This document shows, piece by piece, positions 1 to 8,241 of a stretch of 64,000 nt of DNA. How positions within the stretch are numbered: position 1 is the stretch's first letter; the number at the start of each line of letters is the position of its first letter. The position numbers and the translations under genes were made by a program. The notes under the pieces are model-generated. The model was not told where the DNA came from, searched no databases, and worked only from the letters and a program-made list of their open reading frames with translations. The DNA lies in the NCBI RefSeq assembly GCF_006149005.1, contig NZ_VBSL01000010.1, forward strand, positions 21,042 to 85,041. The letters run 5' to 3'. Source of the DNA: Larkinella sp. C7. GTDB taxonomy: Bacteria; Bacteroidota; Bacteroidia; Cytophagales; Spirosomataceae.

Positions 1-24
1 GTAAGTACCGCCTAACTCCTTTGA

Positions 25-60
25 CATTCATCATTTGAAATTTACTATTTATCATTTCCC
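25..60. repeat. Right arm of an intergenic AT-rich palindrome cut by the window edge
   Basis: This stretch matches positions 8201-8236 almost base for base, and both are followed by TTATTTCATTCAC. At 8133-8221 the same sequence is one arm of an inverted repeat. The partner arm here would lie left of the window or has been lost. Positions 1-24 show nothing else recognisable. Confidence 0.6.
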
Positions 61-65
61 TTATT

Positions 66-2669
66 TCATTCACTTCTCAAACTCTTCACCGGATTCATCA
101 AAGCCGCTTTCACGGCCTGGTAACCGACTGTCAATAAAGTAATTACTGTAATCGACAATCCGGCGATAATGAACACACCCCAGCCTAAATCGACATGGTA
201 GGCAAAGTTGTGCAGCCATTGATTGAGTGCCCAGCCGATGACCGGAAAAGCGATCAGGAGCGCAATCAGCAACAGCTTCAGGAAATCCACCGACAGCATC
301 AGGGCGACATTGCCGACTGTGGCACCCACCACTTTTCGAATGCCGATTTCCTTCTGCCGCCGTTGGGCCGTAAAAGCCGCTAAACCGAACAGGCCCAGAC
401 AGGAAATGAGGATGGTGAGTCCGGCAAAATACCGTGACAGGACACCGATTCGACGCTCGGCGGCATAGAGCGCCTGGTAGTTTTCGTCCAGAAACTGGTA
501 GTCAAAAACGAGGCCCTGGTGATGGGCTTCGAATACCTTCTGAATGCGCGCAATCGTCTGTTGTTCCGTGCCGCCCTGCATCTTCACCATGATGTTGGGC
601 ATGACCGGATAGACCTGGAAAAAGCACGGTTTCACGGTTTCGTACAGCGATTCGAAGTTGAAGTTTCTGACCACGCCCACAATCTGCCGCTCCCGATCCC
701 AAAATTTGACGGTTTTGCCAATCGGATCTTTCAATCCCATGCTTTTAATAGCCGCTTCGTTGAAAATAATTTCGTTGTACGAACCCGGGCTGTTGGAAAA
801 ACCGCGGCCTTCTTTCAGTTCCATGCCGAGGGTTTCGATGAAGTTATATCCCACTTCCAGATTAGCAAACTCGATGTCTTTGCCCGGCGGTTTTCCCGGC
901 CATTGAAACCCGGAAATCGCCCCGTGGCCACCCGTCAGGTTGTGGTAATAACTCGACGCATTGACCACGCCCGGAATCGTTTTGATTTCGGCCAGAAAGC
1001 CCTCTGCCGATTTCAGCTTGACAGAATCCATTTCCAGCGGAATTTCGAAATGAATAATGTTCTCCCGGTTGTAGCCCAGATTTTTGGTCTGGATATACTT
1101 AATTTGCCGATACACTACCAGAACCGAGACGATAAACAGGATGGAAACCGTGAATTGAAACACCACCAGGCCTTTTCTGACCATCAACTCGCCAACCGAC
1201 GTTTTGAGTTTGCCTTTCAATACCGCCGTTGGATTGAAACCGGAAAGATACAAAGCCGGGTAACTGCCGGCGATTAAACCGGTCAATACCGTGATGCCGA
1301 CAATCGACAGCAGCAGCGTGCCGTCAAACTCCAGACTGATGTGCTTGCCCGTAATCAAATTGAATTGTGGAAGCAACAGAATCAGGAGAAAAACCGCTAT
1401 AATGAGCGACAGAAAAGCCATCAAAAGAGATTCGCCCAGGTATTGAAAAACCAGCGAACTGCGCAGGGCTCCCACCACTTTTTTGATGCCCACTTCTTTG
1501 ATTCGCCCTGATGCTTTTGCCGTCGACAAATTCATAAAATTGATGCAGGCAATGAGCAGAATGAAGACCGCGATGATCGAAAACAGTTTTACATACGTAA
1601 TCCGTCCGCCAACTGGTTTGCCATTTTCAAACTGTCCGTGGAGGTATTTATCGGAATACCGGATTGCGAATAATTGCGTCTTTGTTTTATCTTTTGTCTG
1701 CAAAAAATCCCTGATTTTTGCGTTAAATCGGTCTAAATCGGCACCTTCCCGCAAAACCAGAAACGTACTCGGGTCGCTGTTCCCCCAGTTTTCCATACCG
1801 GGTCGTCTGACAAAAAAGACGTTAAAACTGAACAGAAGATCAAACGGTTCGGTCGAATTGGCCGGGCTATTGGCGAAAACACCCCCCACGCGGTAAGTCC
1901 CGCTGAATTCCTCGTGATCCCATTTGACGGCCTTGCCAAGCACATCTGTCGTAGTACCAAACAGTTTTATAGCCAGTTCCTCGGAAAGTGCAACGGTATG
2001 GTTATCCGAAAAAATGCTGTTTTTATCTCCCTGAAGAAATGGGCAGGTAAAGACATTAAAATAATCCTTCCCGACAAACTGCCCACCCGATTTTAGCCGG
2101 GTTTCGCCTACAGAAATGATCCCTTTGCTGGAAAACCAGGACGCCGGAACCACCGTTACAGCATGCTCGACTTCGGGCATTTCGGTCGCCAGCGCATCCG
2201 CCAGAAGACCGGGCGTATGATTGATGGTGTTCACGTCATCTTCGTGAAAATGATTGGCCATGACCTGAAAAAGCTGCTCGTCTTTTTCGTTGTATGTATC
2301 CATTTGTAATTCATCCTTTACCCACAGATAAATCAACAAGGTACAGGCTAAACCGGTAGACAAACCGACCAGGTTAAGTGCCGTAAACTGACGGTCTTTC
2401 GTCAAATTTCGCCAGGCAATTTTGAAATGATTCCGGAACATAATCGGGTTCGCTAGATGCGTTTTTGAATCTTCTTTTGACCTTTTTTTACTCGCAAACG
2501 ACAGCACAAATCCCAGCACATCCCACCAATACCGCACCCTCGCCCGCCGTTCGCCCACCCGCCGAAGCTGGTACTGAAACTCCTCGTGCAAATCGCCCTG
2601 AATCTCCTCCAGGCGGTGGGGAGCGCAGCAAAATTTCAGGAGATGGTCGGCGAGTTGGGGTGGTTGCAT
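66..2669 (-). CDS. Prefix-domain FtsX/MacB-like permease (copy 1)
   Basis: An 867-residue inner-membrane protein. Residues 1-58 form a soluble permease prefix domain 2 (motifs LADHLLKFCCAPHRLEE and GDLHEEFQYQLRR). Near residue 76 a standard permease start (MFRNHFKIAWRNL) is embedded in frame. The order after that is one membrane segment, a MacB-type periplasmic domain, a three-helix FtsX domain (IACINFMNLSTA, EVGIKKVVGA), a second membrane segment plus periplasmic domain, and a C-terminal FtsX domain (ISCLGLFGLAAFTA, KEIGIRKVVGA). That gives about eight membrane helices in two similar halves. Family members normally couple an ATPase to periplasmic work such as efflux or lipoprotein handling, but no ATPase is encoded here. 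The substrate is unknown. It is the last of four prefix permeases behind the PadR gene; a 74 bp gap with a hairpin separates it from copy 2. Confidence 0.9.
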   Translation of the reverse strand: MQPPQLADHLLKFCCAPHRLEEIQGDLHEEFQYQLRRVGERRARVRYWWDVLGFVLSFASKKRSKEDSKTHLANPIMFRNHFKIAWRNLTKDRQFTALNLVGLSTGLACTLLIYLWVKDELQMDTYNEKDEQLFQVMANHFHEDDVNTINHTPGLLADALATEMPEVEHAVTVVPASWFSSKGIISVGETRLKSGGQFVGKDYFNVFTCPFLQGDKNSIFSDNHTVALSEELAIKLFGTTTDVLGKAVKWDHEEFSGTYRVGGVFANSPANSTEPFDLLFSFNVFFVRRPGMENWGNSDPSTFLVLREGADLDRFNAKIRDFLQTKDKTKTQLFAIRYSDKYLHGQFENGKPVGGRITYVKLFSIIAVFILLIACINFMNLSTAKASGRIKEVGIKKVVGALRSSLVFQYLGESLLMAFLSLIIAVFLLILLLPQFNLITGKHISLEFDGTLLLSIVGITVLTGLIAGSYPALYLSGFNPTAVLKGKLKTSVGELMVRKGLVVFQFTVSILFIVSVLVVYRQIKYIQTKNLGYNRENIIHFEIPLEMDSVKLKSAEGFLAEIKTIPGVVNASSYYHNLTGGHGAISGFQWPGKPPGKDIEFANLEVGYNFIETLGMELKEGRGFSNSPGSYNEIIFNEAAIKSMGLKDPIGKTVKFWDRERQIVGVVRNFNFESLYETVKPCFFQVYPVMPNIMVKMQGGTEQQTIARIQKVFEAHHQGLVFDYQFLDENYQALYAAERRIGVLSRYFAGLTILISCLGLFGLAAFTAQRRQKEIGIRKVVGATVGNVALMLSVDFLKLLLIALLIAFPVIGWALNQWLHNFAYHVDLGWGVFIIAGLSITVITLLTVGYQAVKAALMNPVKSLRSE

Positions 2670-2682
2670 AGAGTTATGAGTG

Positions 2683-2737
2683 AAGAGTTAAGAATTATGA
2701 GTTGGCTGACGCACTTAACTCATAATTCTTAACTCTT
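2683..2737. repeat. Intergenic inverted repeat, perfect 21-bp arms
   Basis: Arms 2683-2703 and 2717-2737 are exact reverse complements around a 13-nt loop containing GGCTGACGCAC. The left arm has no C and the right arm no G. The repeat fills the gap between two permease genes. It is AT-rich and lacks a U tract, so it is not a classical terminator, although a long hairpin would form in RNA from either strand. Confidence 0.85.
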
Positions 2738-2743
2738 AATTCT

Positions 2744-5389
2744 TCATTCCGAGCGCAGCGAGCGAACAGGATTCACCAAAGCCGCTTTGATACTCTGGAA
2801 ACTGACCGTCAGAAGAGCAACGGCAACGGCCAGAAAACCGGCCAGCCCGAAAACCCACCATTCCAGATCGATCCGGTAGGCAAAATCGGCCAGCCACTCC
2901 TTCATGGCATACCAGCCCATCGGCGTGGCAATCAGAATGGCGACGAAAACCAACCGCAGAAAGTCTTTGGAAAGCAGCGCTACGATGCTGGCAACGGATG
3001 CACCCAGCACCTTGCGAACGCCGATTTCCTTGGTACGCTGGAGCGTAGTAAAAGCCGCCAGACCGAACAGGCCCAGACAAGCAATGAAAACCGCCAGCCC
3101 CGCGAAAATGCCAAACAGTTGTCCAATCCGCTGCTCAGCCTGATACATCTTGTTAAACCGCTCATCCAGAAATGAATACGAGAAAGGCATATCGGTTTCG
3201 GCTTTCCAGTTTTGCTCCAGCATTTTGAGCAAAGCGGGGACGTTGTCGGTGCGGATGCGCAGGGCCATCTGGTACCAGTCTCCGCCGTAAAACATGATCA
3301 GGGGCGCAATGTGCTGGTGCATGGATTCAAAGTGAAAATCCTTCGTTACCCCGACCACCGTGTAGGTTTGCCGGTCGCCCGGACTACCGTCGCCCACGGT
3401 AGTGATGCGCTGTCCAACCGGGTTTTTCCAGCCAAACTGCCGGACGGCAGCTTCGTTGACCAGTACCGCAGCACTGTCGCCCGAAAACGCTTTGGAGAAG
3501 TTCCGGCCCAATGCCACCCCGATACCCAGCGTGGGCAGATACTGCTCGTCGATCCGGTAGGTTTTCAGCCGGAAAGGCACTGTTTCCGTGGGTGCGTTCA
3601 CATCCCGAAAACCGTCGACGCCCTGGTTGGAACGGCCCGCCGGCAGGTAACCCGCCAGACTGGCACTGACGATTTGTGATTGCTTCGCCAGTTCGCTTCT
3701 GAACGTCTTCAGTTTATCGCCCAGCACGTAAGTGTCGTGCAGAATCAGCACCTGCTCTTTGTCAAAACCGACTTTTTTGTTCTGAATGAACCGCAGTTGC
3801 TGATAGACGACCAGCGTTCCGATGATCATGCCGATGGAAACGACGAACTGCACCGTAACGAGGGTATTCCGTAACCAGCCGCTGCGCACCCCGGATAAGA
3901 GTTTGCCTTTCAGCACACTAACCGGTTTGAACGATGACAGGAAAAAAGCCGGATAGCTGCCCGCCAACAGCCCAACCAGCAAACTGCCCATCAGGGTGTA
4001 GCCCATCAGGCGGACATTCAACAGCGTCCCCAGATCGAACGCTTTATTAGCCAGTTGATTGAACGTCGGCAGCGCAACGGCCACCAAAACCCCAGCCACC
4101 ACGAGCGCCAGAAACGTGATCAAAACCGATTCGGACAGGAATTGGCGAATCAACTGCTGCTGTACCGACCCCAGCACTTTGCGAATGCCGACCTCCTTGG
4201 CCCGATTGGCCGACCCGGCCGTCGACAGGTTCATGAAATTGATGCAGGCCAGCAGCAGAATAAAAACCGCAATGGCCGAAAAAATATAGACGTATTTGGG
4301 ATCGCTGTTCGCTTCGAGTTCGTTCTCCCAATTGGGTCCCAGGTGAATGTCCGTGACGGGCTGAAACCGGAACCCCATCCGGTCGCCTTTCCGGAGGTAT
4401 TCGTCGTAGGTCATGCCCAGAAACTCCGGCACCTCCGGCCCCATGTATTTGCGGACAATGTTTGGGCTTTGGGCCGCCAGTTGCGCCACCGAATAGCCTT
4501 CCCGCAGCAATAGGTACGTATGCGACCCGCTGGCCAGCCATTTTTCTCCCTGCCGAATCGAGCGATACGAGCCGAAGAAGTCGTAATGAAAGTGACTATT
4601 GGAAGGCACATCCCGGCAAACGCCCGTGACCCGAAAAAGGCCCTTGGTGCCCATCGTCAGGCTTTTGCCCACCGGATTCTGATCGCCAAAATACTTCCGG
4701 GCGGTCGATTCGGTGAGGACGACGGTATTGGGTTCGGTCAACGCCGTCTTTACGTTCCCTTTCAACAGCGGAATCGAAAAAACCGCGAAGAAATTGGAAT
4801 CGGCAAACACCACCCGTTCTTCCTTAAACCGCTCGTTGCCGGATTTGATCACAAACGTTCCTTCACTTTCCAGCCGCGTGAAAGCTTCTACGCCCGGATA
4901 ATCGCGCAACATAGCGGCCCCCGCCAGCGCGGGGGCATACGCCATGTTCATTTCCTTGCCGCCCAGGCGGATGTGCATCGTCATGCGGAACAGCCGGTCG
5001 GCTTTCGTATTGTAGCGGTCGTAACTCAGCTCGTCCTGTACAAACAGGACAATGAGCAGACAGGTGGCCAGACCAACGGCCAGACCGGCGATGTTGATGG
5101 CCGAAAACACTTTTTTCCGCCAGAGATTCCGCCAGGCAATTTTGAAGTAATTTTGGATCATTATCGGGTTTGTTAGATGCGTTGTTGAATACTCAATTGA
5201 CTTTCTTTTAAGCGCAAACGACAGAATAAACCCCAGCACATTCCACCAATACTGTCTCCTCGCTCTCGGTTTCCCCACCCGCCGAAGCTGGTATTGAATC
5301 TCCTCGTGCAAATCGCCCTGTACCTCCTCCAGCCGGTGGGGAGCGCAGCAAAATTTCAGGAGTCGGTCGGCGAGTTGGGGCGGTTTCAT
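2744..5389 (-). CDS. Prefix-domain FtsX/MacB-like permease (copy 2)
   Basis: This 881-residue protein has the layout of the neighbouring prefix permease: prefix domain (LADRLLKFCCAPHRLEE), then an embedded permease start MIQNYFKIAWRNLWRKK near residue 77, first membrane helix (INIAGLAVGLATCLLIVLFV), periplasmic domain, FtsX domain (FMNLSTAGSANRAKEVGIRK), second periplasmic domain and C-terminal FtsX domain (ACLGLFGLAAFTTLQRTKE). The second half begins with GWLRNTLVTVQFVVSIGMII. The ATG at 5389 is chosen because the prefix is conserved from its first residues (MKPPQLAD). The C-terminus ends NPVRSLRSE, as in most copies. It is probably co-transcribed with the other prefix permeases; gaps of 74 and 104 bp on either side each contain an inverted repeat. 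The substrate is not known. Confidence 0.9.
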   Translation of the reverse strand: MKPPQLADRLLKFCCAPHRLEEVQGDLHEEIQYQLRRVGKPRARRQYWWNVLGFILSFALKRKSIEYSTTHLTNPIMIQNYFKIAWRNLWRKKVFSAINIAGLAVGLATCLLIVLFVQDELSYDRYNTKADRLFRMTMHIRLGGKEMNMAYAPALAGAAMLRDYPGVEAFTRLESEGTFVIKSGNERFKEERVVFADSNFFAVFSIPLLKGNVKTALTEPNTVVLTESTARKYFGDQNPVGKSLTMGTKGLFRVTGVCRDVPSNSHFHYDFFGSYRSIRQGEKWLASGSHTYLLLREGYSVAQLAAQSPNIVRKYMGPEVPEFLGMTYDEYLRKGDRMGFRFQPVTDIHLGPNWENELEANSDPKYVYIFSAIAVFILLLACINFMNLSTAGSANRAKEVGIRKVLGSVQQQLIRQFLSESVLITFLALVVAGVLVAVALPTFNQLANKAFDLGTLLNVRLMGYTLMGSLLVGLLAGSYPAFFLSSFKPVSVLKGKLLSGVRSGWLRNTLVTVQFVVSIGMIIGTLVVYQQLRFIQNKKVGFDKEQVLILHDTYVLGDKLKTFRSELAKQSQIVSASLAGYLPAGRSNQGVDGFRDVNAPTETVPFRLKTYRIDEQYLPTLGIGVALGRNFSKAFSGDSAAVLVNEAAVRQFGWKNPVGQRITTVGDGSPGDRQTYTVVGVTKDFHFESMHQHIAPLIMFYGGDWYQMALRIRTDNVPALLKMLEQNWKAETDMPFSYSFLDERFNKMYQAEQRIGQLFGIFAGLAVFIACLGLFGLAAFTTLQRTKEIGVRKVLGASVASIVALLSKDFLRLVFVAILIATPMGWYAMKEWLADFAYRIDLEWWVFGLAGFLAVAVALLTVSFQSIKAALVNPVRSLRSE

Positions 5390-5399
5390 GTTGTTTAGC

Positions 5400-5492
5400 T
5401 ATCGAATACTGAATAATGAACAACGAATATCGAAGTGCTCTGCGGATGACAATTCTACCTTCGCTATTCTTTATTCAATATTCGCTATTCAT
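5400..5492. repeat. Intergenic imperfect inverted repeat (GAATA-word class)
   Basis: The left arm (about 5400-5434) is made of words such as ATCGAATACTGAATAATGAA. The right arm (about 5460-5492) is its imperfect reverse complement. The loop contains GTGCTCTGCGGATGAC, related to the loop at 24593-24610. It lies between permease copies 2 and 3. Confidence 0.65.
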
Positions 5493-5493
5493 C

Positions 5494-8112
5494 TTATTCA
5501 CTTTTCAGGCTTTTCACCGGATTCATCAAAGCGGCTTTGACGCTTTGAAAACTGACGGTCAGCAGCGCGATCACCACCGTCAGCAAACCCGCAACGGCAA
5601 ACACCCACCACGCGAGATCAACCTGATACGCAAACCCCTGCAGCCAGCGGTTCATGGCATACCAGGCAATGGGAAACGCGATCAGCATGGCGATGGCGAC
5701 GGGTTTCAGGAAGTTGGCCGACAGCAGAACCACAATGTTCGGAACCGATGCACCCAGCACCTTGCGAACGCCGATTTCTTTCGTGCGCTGCTCGGCCATG
5801 AAAGCCGCCAGCCCAAACAAACCCAGACAGGAAATGAAAATGGCCAGAAAAGCAAAGGCATTGGCGAGTTGGCTGACCACCTGTTCGCTGTGGTATAATT
5901 TGGCGTATTCCAGGTCCGAAAACTGGTAGGTAAACGGAAAATTGGGATTCAGTTCTTTGCAGATTTTTTCCAGACTGGCCAGCGCTTCCCGGGTTTTGCC
6001 GGCTTCGGCCCGAACCAGAATACTGCCCCATTTTTGCTGTTCGTCGAGCCGGACAATCAGCGGTTCAATGGCCTGGTGCATGGAATTGAAGTGGAAATCT
6101 TTCAAAACGCCGATGATCTTGCCCTCCCGGTTTCCCCACCACATCGACTTTCCGATCGGGTTTTTGTAGCCAATTTTCCGAACAGCCGCTTCATTGACGA
6201 GGTAGCTGGCCGAATCGGTGCCGAATTCGCGGGAGAAATCGCGCCCTTCGGCCAGTTTCAGGTTCATGGTTTTCAGAAAATCGAAGCCCACCACGGCGTC
6301 GGCAAACGGCACCAACAGGCCCGGATCTTTGCCAACCCATTCGATGTCGCTCCGGTGGTGGCCAATCAGGGTGGGGGATTCCTTCATCCTCGAAATGGTC
6401 AGGATGCCCGGCTGTTTCTCCGCTTCGTCTTTGAACAGATTATATTTCTGAACCAAATCTCCCTCGATGGGAATGTAAAGCAGATTTTCGCGGTCATACC
6501 CAATGTTTTTCGACTGGATATAGCCCATTTGGCGGTAGATCACGATCATGCCCACGATGAGAATCATAGAAAGCGAAAACTGAAAAACCACCAGACTTTT
6601 CCGGAAAAACGTTGCGCCAAATCCCAGACGCGCCGACAGCATCCGCCCTTTCAAAGCCAGGATCGGATTCATGGAAGACAGAAACAGGGCCGGGTAACTC
6701 CCCGACACCAGGCCCGTCAGGAGCAGAAGTCCGACAAGACTCGCCCAGAAAACCGGTTGTCCGAACGGCAAAAACAGGCGCTTTCCGGTCAGCTCATTAA
6801 AGGCGGGCAGGAGGATGAGCACCAGCATCACCGCCAGCACCACTGCGACAAACGTGAGCAGAATAGCCTCGCCCATAAACTGCCCGATCAAGGCGGAACG
6901 AACCGCTCCCACCACCTTCCGAACGCCCACTTCCTTCGCCCGTTTGGTGGAGCGGGCCGTGGCCAGGTTCATGAAATTGATGCAGGCAATGAGCAGAATA
7001 AAAACCGCCACGACACTAAACAGCCGCACGTAGTCGATCCGCCCGCCATCGACCTGACCGTTTTTGAAGGTCGCATTCAGGTACTTTTCGGGGTAGGGTT
7101 GCAAGGCGAGTTCGGTATGTGATCCGGCAGTTTTCGTGGTATACTGGTAGATGAACTCCTTGATTTTGGCCTCGACTTTCGCCGGATCGGCTCCCGGACG
7201 AAGCTGCACGAACGTCAATGGACTCGTGTTGCTCCAGTTATGAACCCACTGGTTTTCTTTCACATACGCTTTCCAGCTCCGCAAAAAATCAAAATGCTGC
7301 GACGAGTTGGCGGGCAGGTTCTCGAAAACCGCCGTCACCATCAGGTCGTCCCGGTTCTCGTAGCGAATCGTCTGGCCAACGGCCTGTTCCGGTTTTCCAA
7401 AAAACAGTTCGGCCATCTTTCGCGAAATGGCGATACCTTCCGGCGTGTTCAAGGCGGTTTCGGGCGTTCCCTGCACCAGCGGATAGCTGAACATGCTGAA
7501 AAAGTCGGCACCCGCAAACGATCCATCGGCCTTGTTGATTTTCCCGGCCGCTTCAAACGTGGCGGTTCGGCTCTGTTCCAGACCGCTGGCCCGTTCCACT
7601 TCGGGAACGACCCGTTTTAATTCTTCTGCCAGCAGGCCCTGCGTATAATAGGAGGCTTCCACCTTGCCATCATAAAAACCGCGTTCGTAGATCTGAAAAA
7701 GCCGGTCGCCGTTGGCGTGAAAACCGTCGACGCTGCGTTCGTCCTGCACCCACAGCAGAATGAGCAGGCTGCACGCCATGCCGAGGGCCAGACCGAGGAT
7801 GTTGATGGCCGAAAACGCTTTGTTGCGAACCAGATTCCGCCGGGCGATTTTGAAATAATTGCTGATCATCGTTGGGTTCATGAGATGCGTTGTTGAATCG
7901 TCAGTCTTTTTTCGTTTGATGTCGAACGGCCATCCAGCCGGGGGCTTCAGAAAGCCTAGCACACCCCACCAATACCATCTCCTCGCTCTCTGTTTCCCCA
8001 CCCGCCGAAGCTGGTATTGAAACTCCTCGTGCAAATCCCCCTGCACCTCCTCCAGCCGGTGGGGAGCGCAGAAGAATTCCAAAAGGCGGTCGGCGAGTTG
8101 GGGCGGTTTCAT
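5494..8112 (-). CDS. Prefix-domain FtsX/MacB-like permease (copy 3)
   Basis: An 872-residue permease. The prefix domain (LLEFFCAPHRLEEVQGDLHE) is followed by a linker LGFLKPPAGWPF that it shares with copy 4 but not with copies 1 and 2, so copies 3 and 4 look like the closer pair in this region. The permease proper begins at an internal MISNYFKIARRNL. Signature stretches are IACINFMNLATARSTKRAKE in the first FtsX domain and ISCLGLFGLAAFMAEQRTKE in the second. The C-terminus ends NPVKSLKSE. The repeat unit EVGVRKVVGA / EIGVRKVLGA marks the cytoplasmic loop of each FtsX domain, the region expected to touch an ATPase. The start is fixed by conservation of MKPPQLADRLLEF. Confidence 0.9.
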   Translation of the reverse strand: MKPPQLADRLLEFFCAPHRLEEVQGDLHEEFQYQLRRVGKQRARRWYWWGVLGFLKPPAGWPFDIKRKKTDDSTTHLMNPTMISNYFKIARRNLVRNKAFSAINILGLALGMACSLLILLWVQDERSVDGFHANGDRLFQIYERGFYDGKVEASYYTQGLLAEELKRVVPEVERASGLEQSRTATFEAAGKINKADGSFAGADFFSMFSYPLVQGTPETALNTPEGIAISRKMAELFFGKPEQAVGQTIRYENRDDLMVTAVFENLPANSSQHFDFLRSWKAYVKENQWVHNWSNTSPLTFVQLRPGADPAKVEAKIKEFIYQYTTKTAGSHTELALQPYPEKYLNATFKNGQVDGGRIDYVRLFSVVAVFILLIACINFMNLATARSTKRAKEVGVRKVVGAVRSALIGQFMGEAILLTFVAVVLAVMLVLILLPAFNELTGKRLFLPFGQPVFWASLVGLLLLTGLVSGSYPALFLSSMNPILALKGRMLSARLGFGATFFRKSLVVFQFSLSMILIVGMIVIYRQMGYIQSKNIGYDRENLLYIPIEGDLVQKYNLFKDEAEKQPGILTISRMKESPTLIGHHRSDIEWVGKDPGLLVPFADAVVGFDFLKTMNLKLAEGRDFSREFGTDSASYLVNEAAVRKIGYKNPIGKSMWWGNREGKIIGVLKDFHFNSMHQAIEPLIVRLDEQQKWGSILVRAEAGKTREALASLEKICKELNPNFPFTYQFSDLEYAKLYHSEQVVSQLANAFAFLAIFISCLGLFGLAAFMAEQRTKEIGVRKVLGASVPNIVVLLSANFLKPVAIAMLIAFPIAWYAMNRWLQGFAYQVDLAWWVFAVAGLLTVVIALLTVSFQSVKAALMNPVKSLKSE

Positions 8113-8132
8113 AGGTTTTATAATTTCAAATG

Positions 8133-8221
8133 GTAAATTTCAAATGATGAATGATAAAATATCTCAGCACGTCACCGTCTCCTCGATTATCAAACTTTTA
8201 CATTCTTCATTTGAAATTTAC
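8133..8221. repeat. Intergenic inverted repeat (AAATTTCAAAT class)
   Basis: Arms 8133-8153 and 8201-8221 (core GTAAATTTCAAATGA) match over 21 bp with one mismatch, around a 47-nt loop. The right arm and its downstream flank recur at 25-60. Confidence 0.75.
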
Positions 8222-8241
8222 TATTTATCATTCCCCTTATT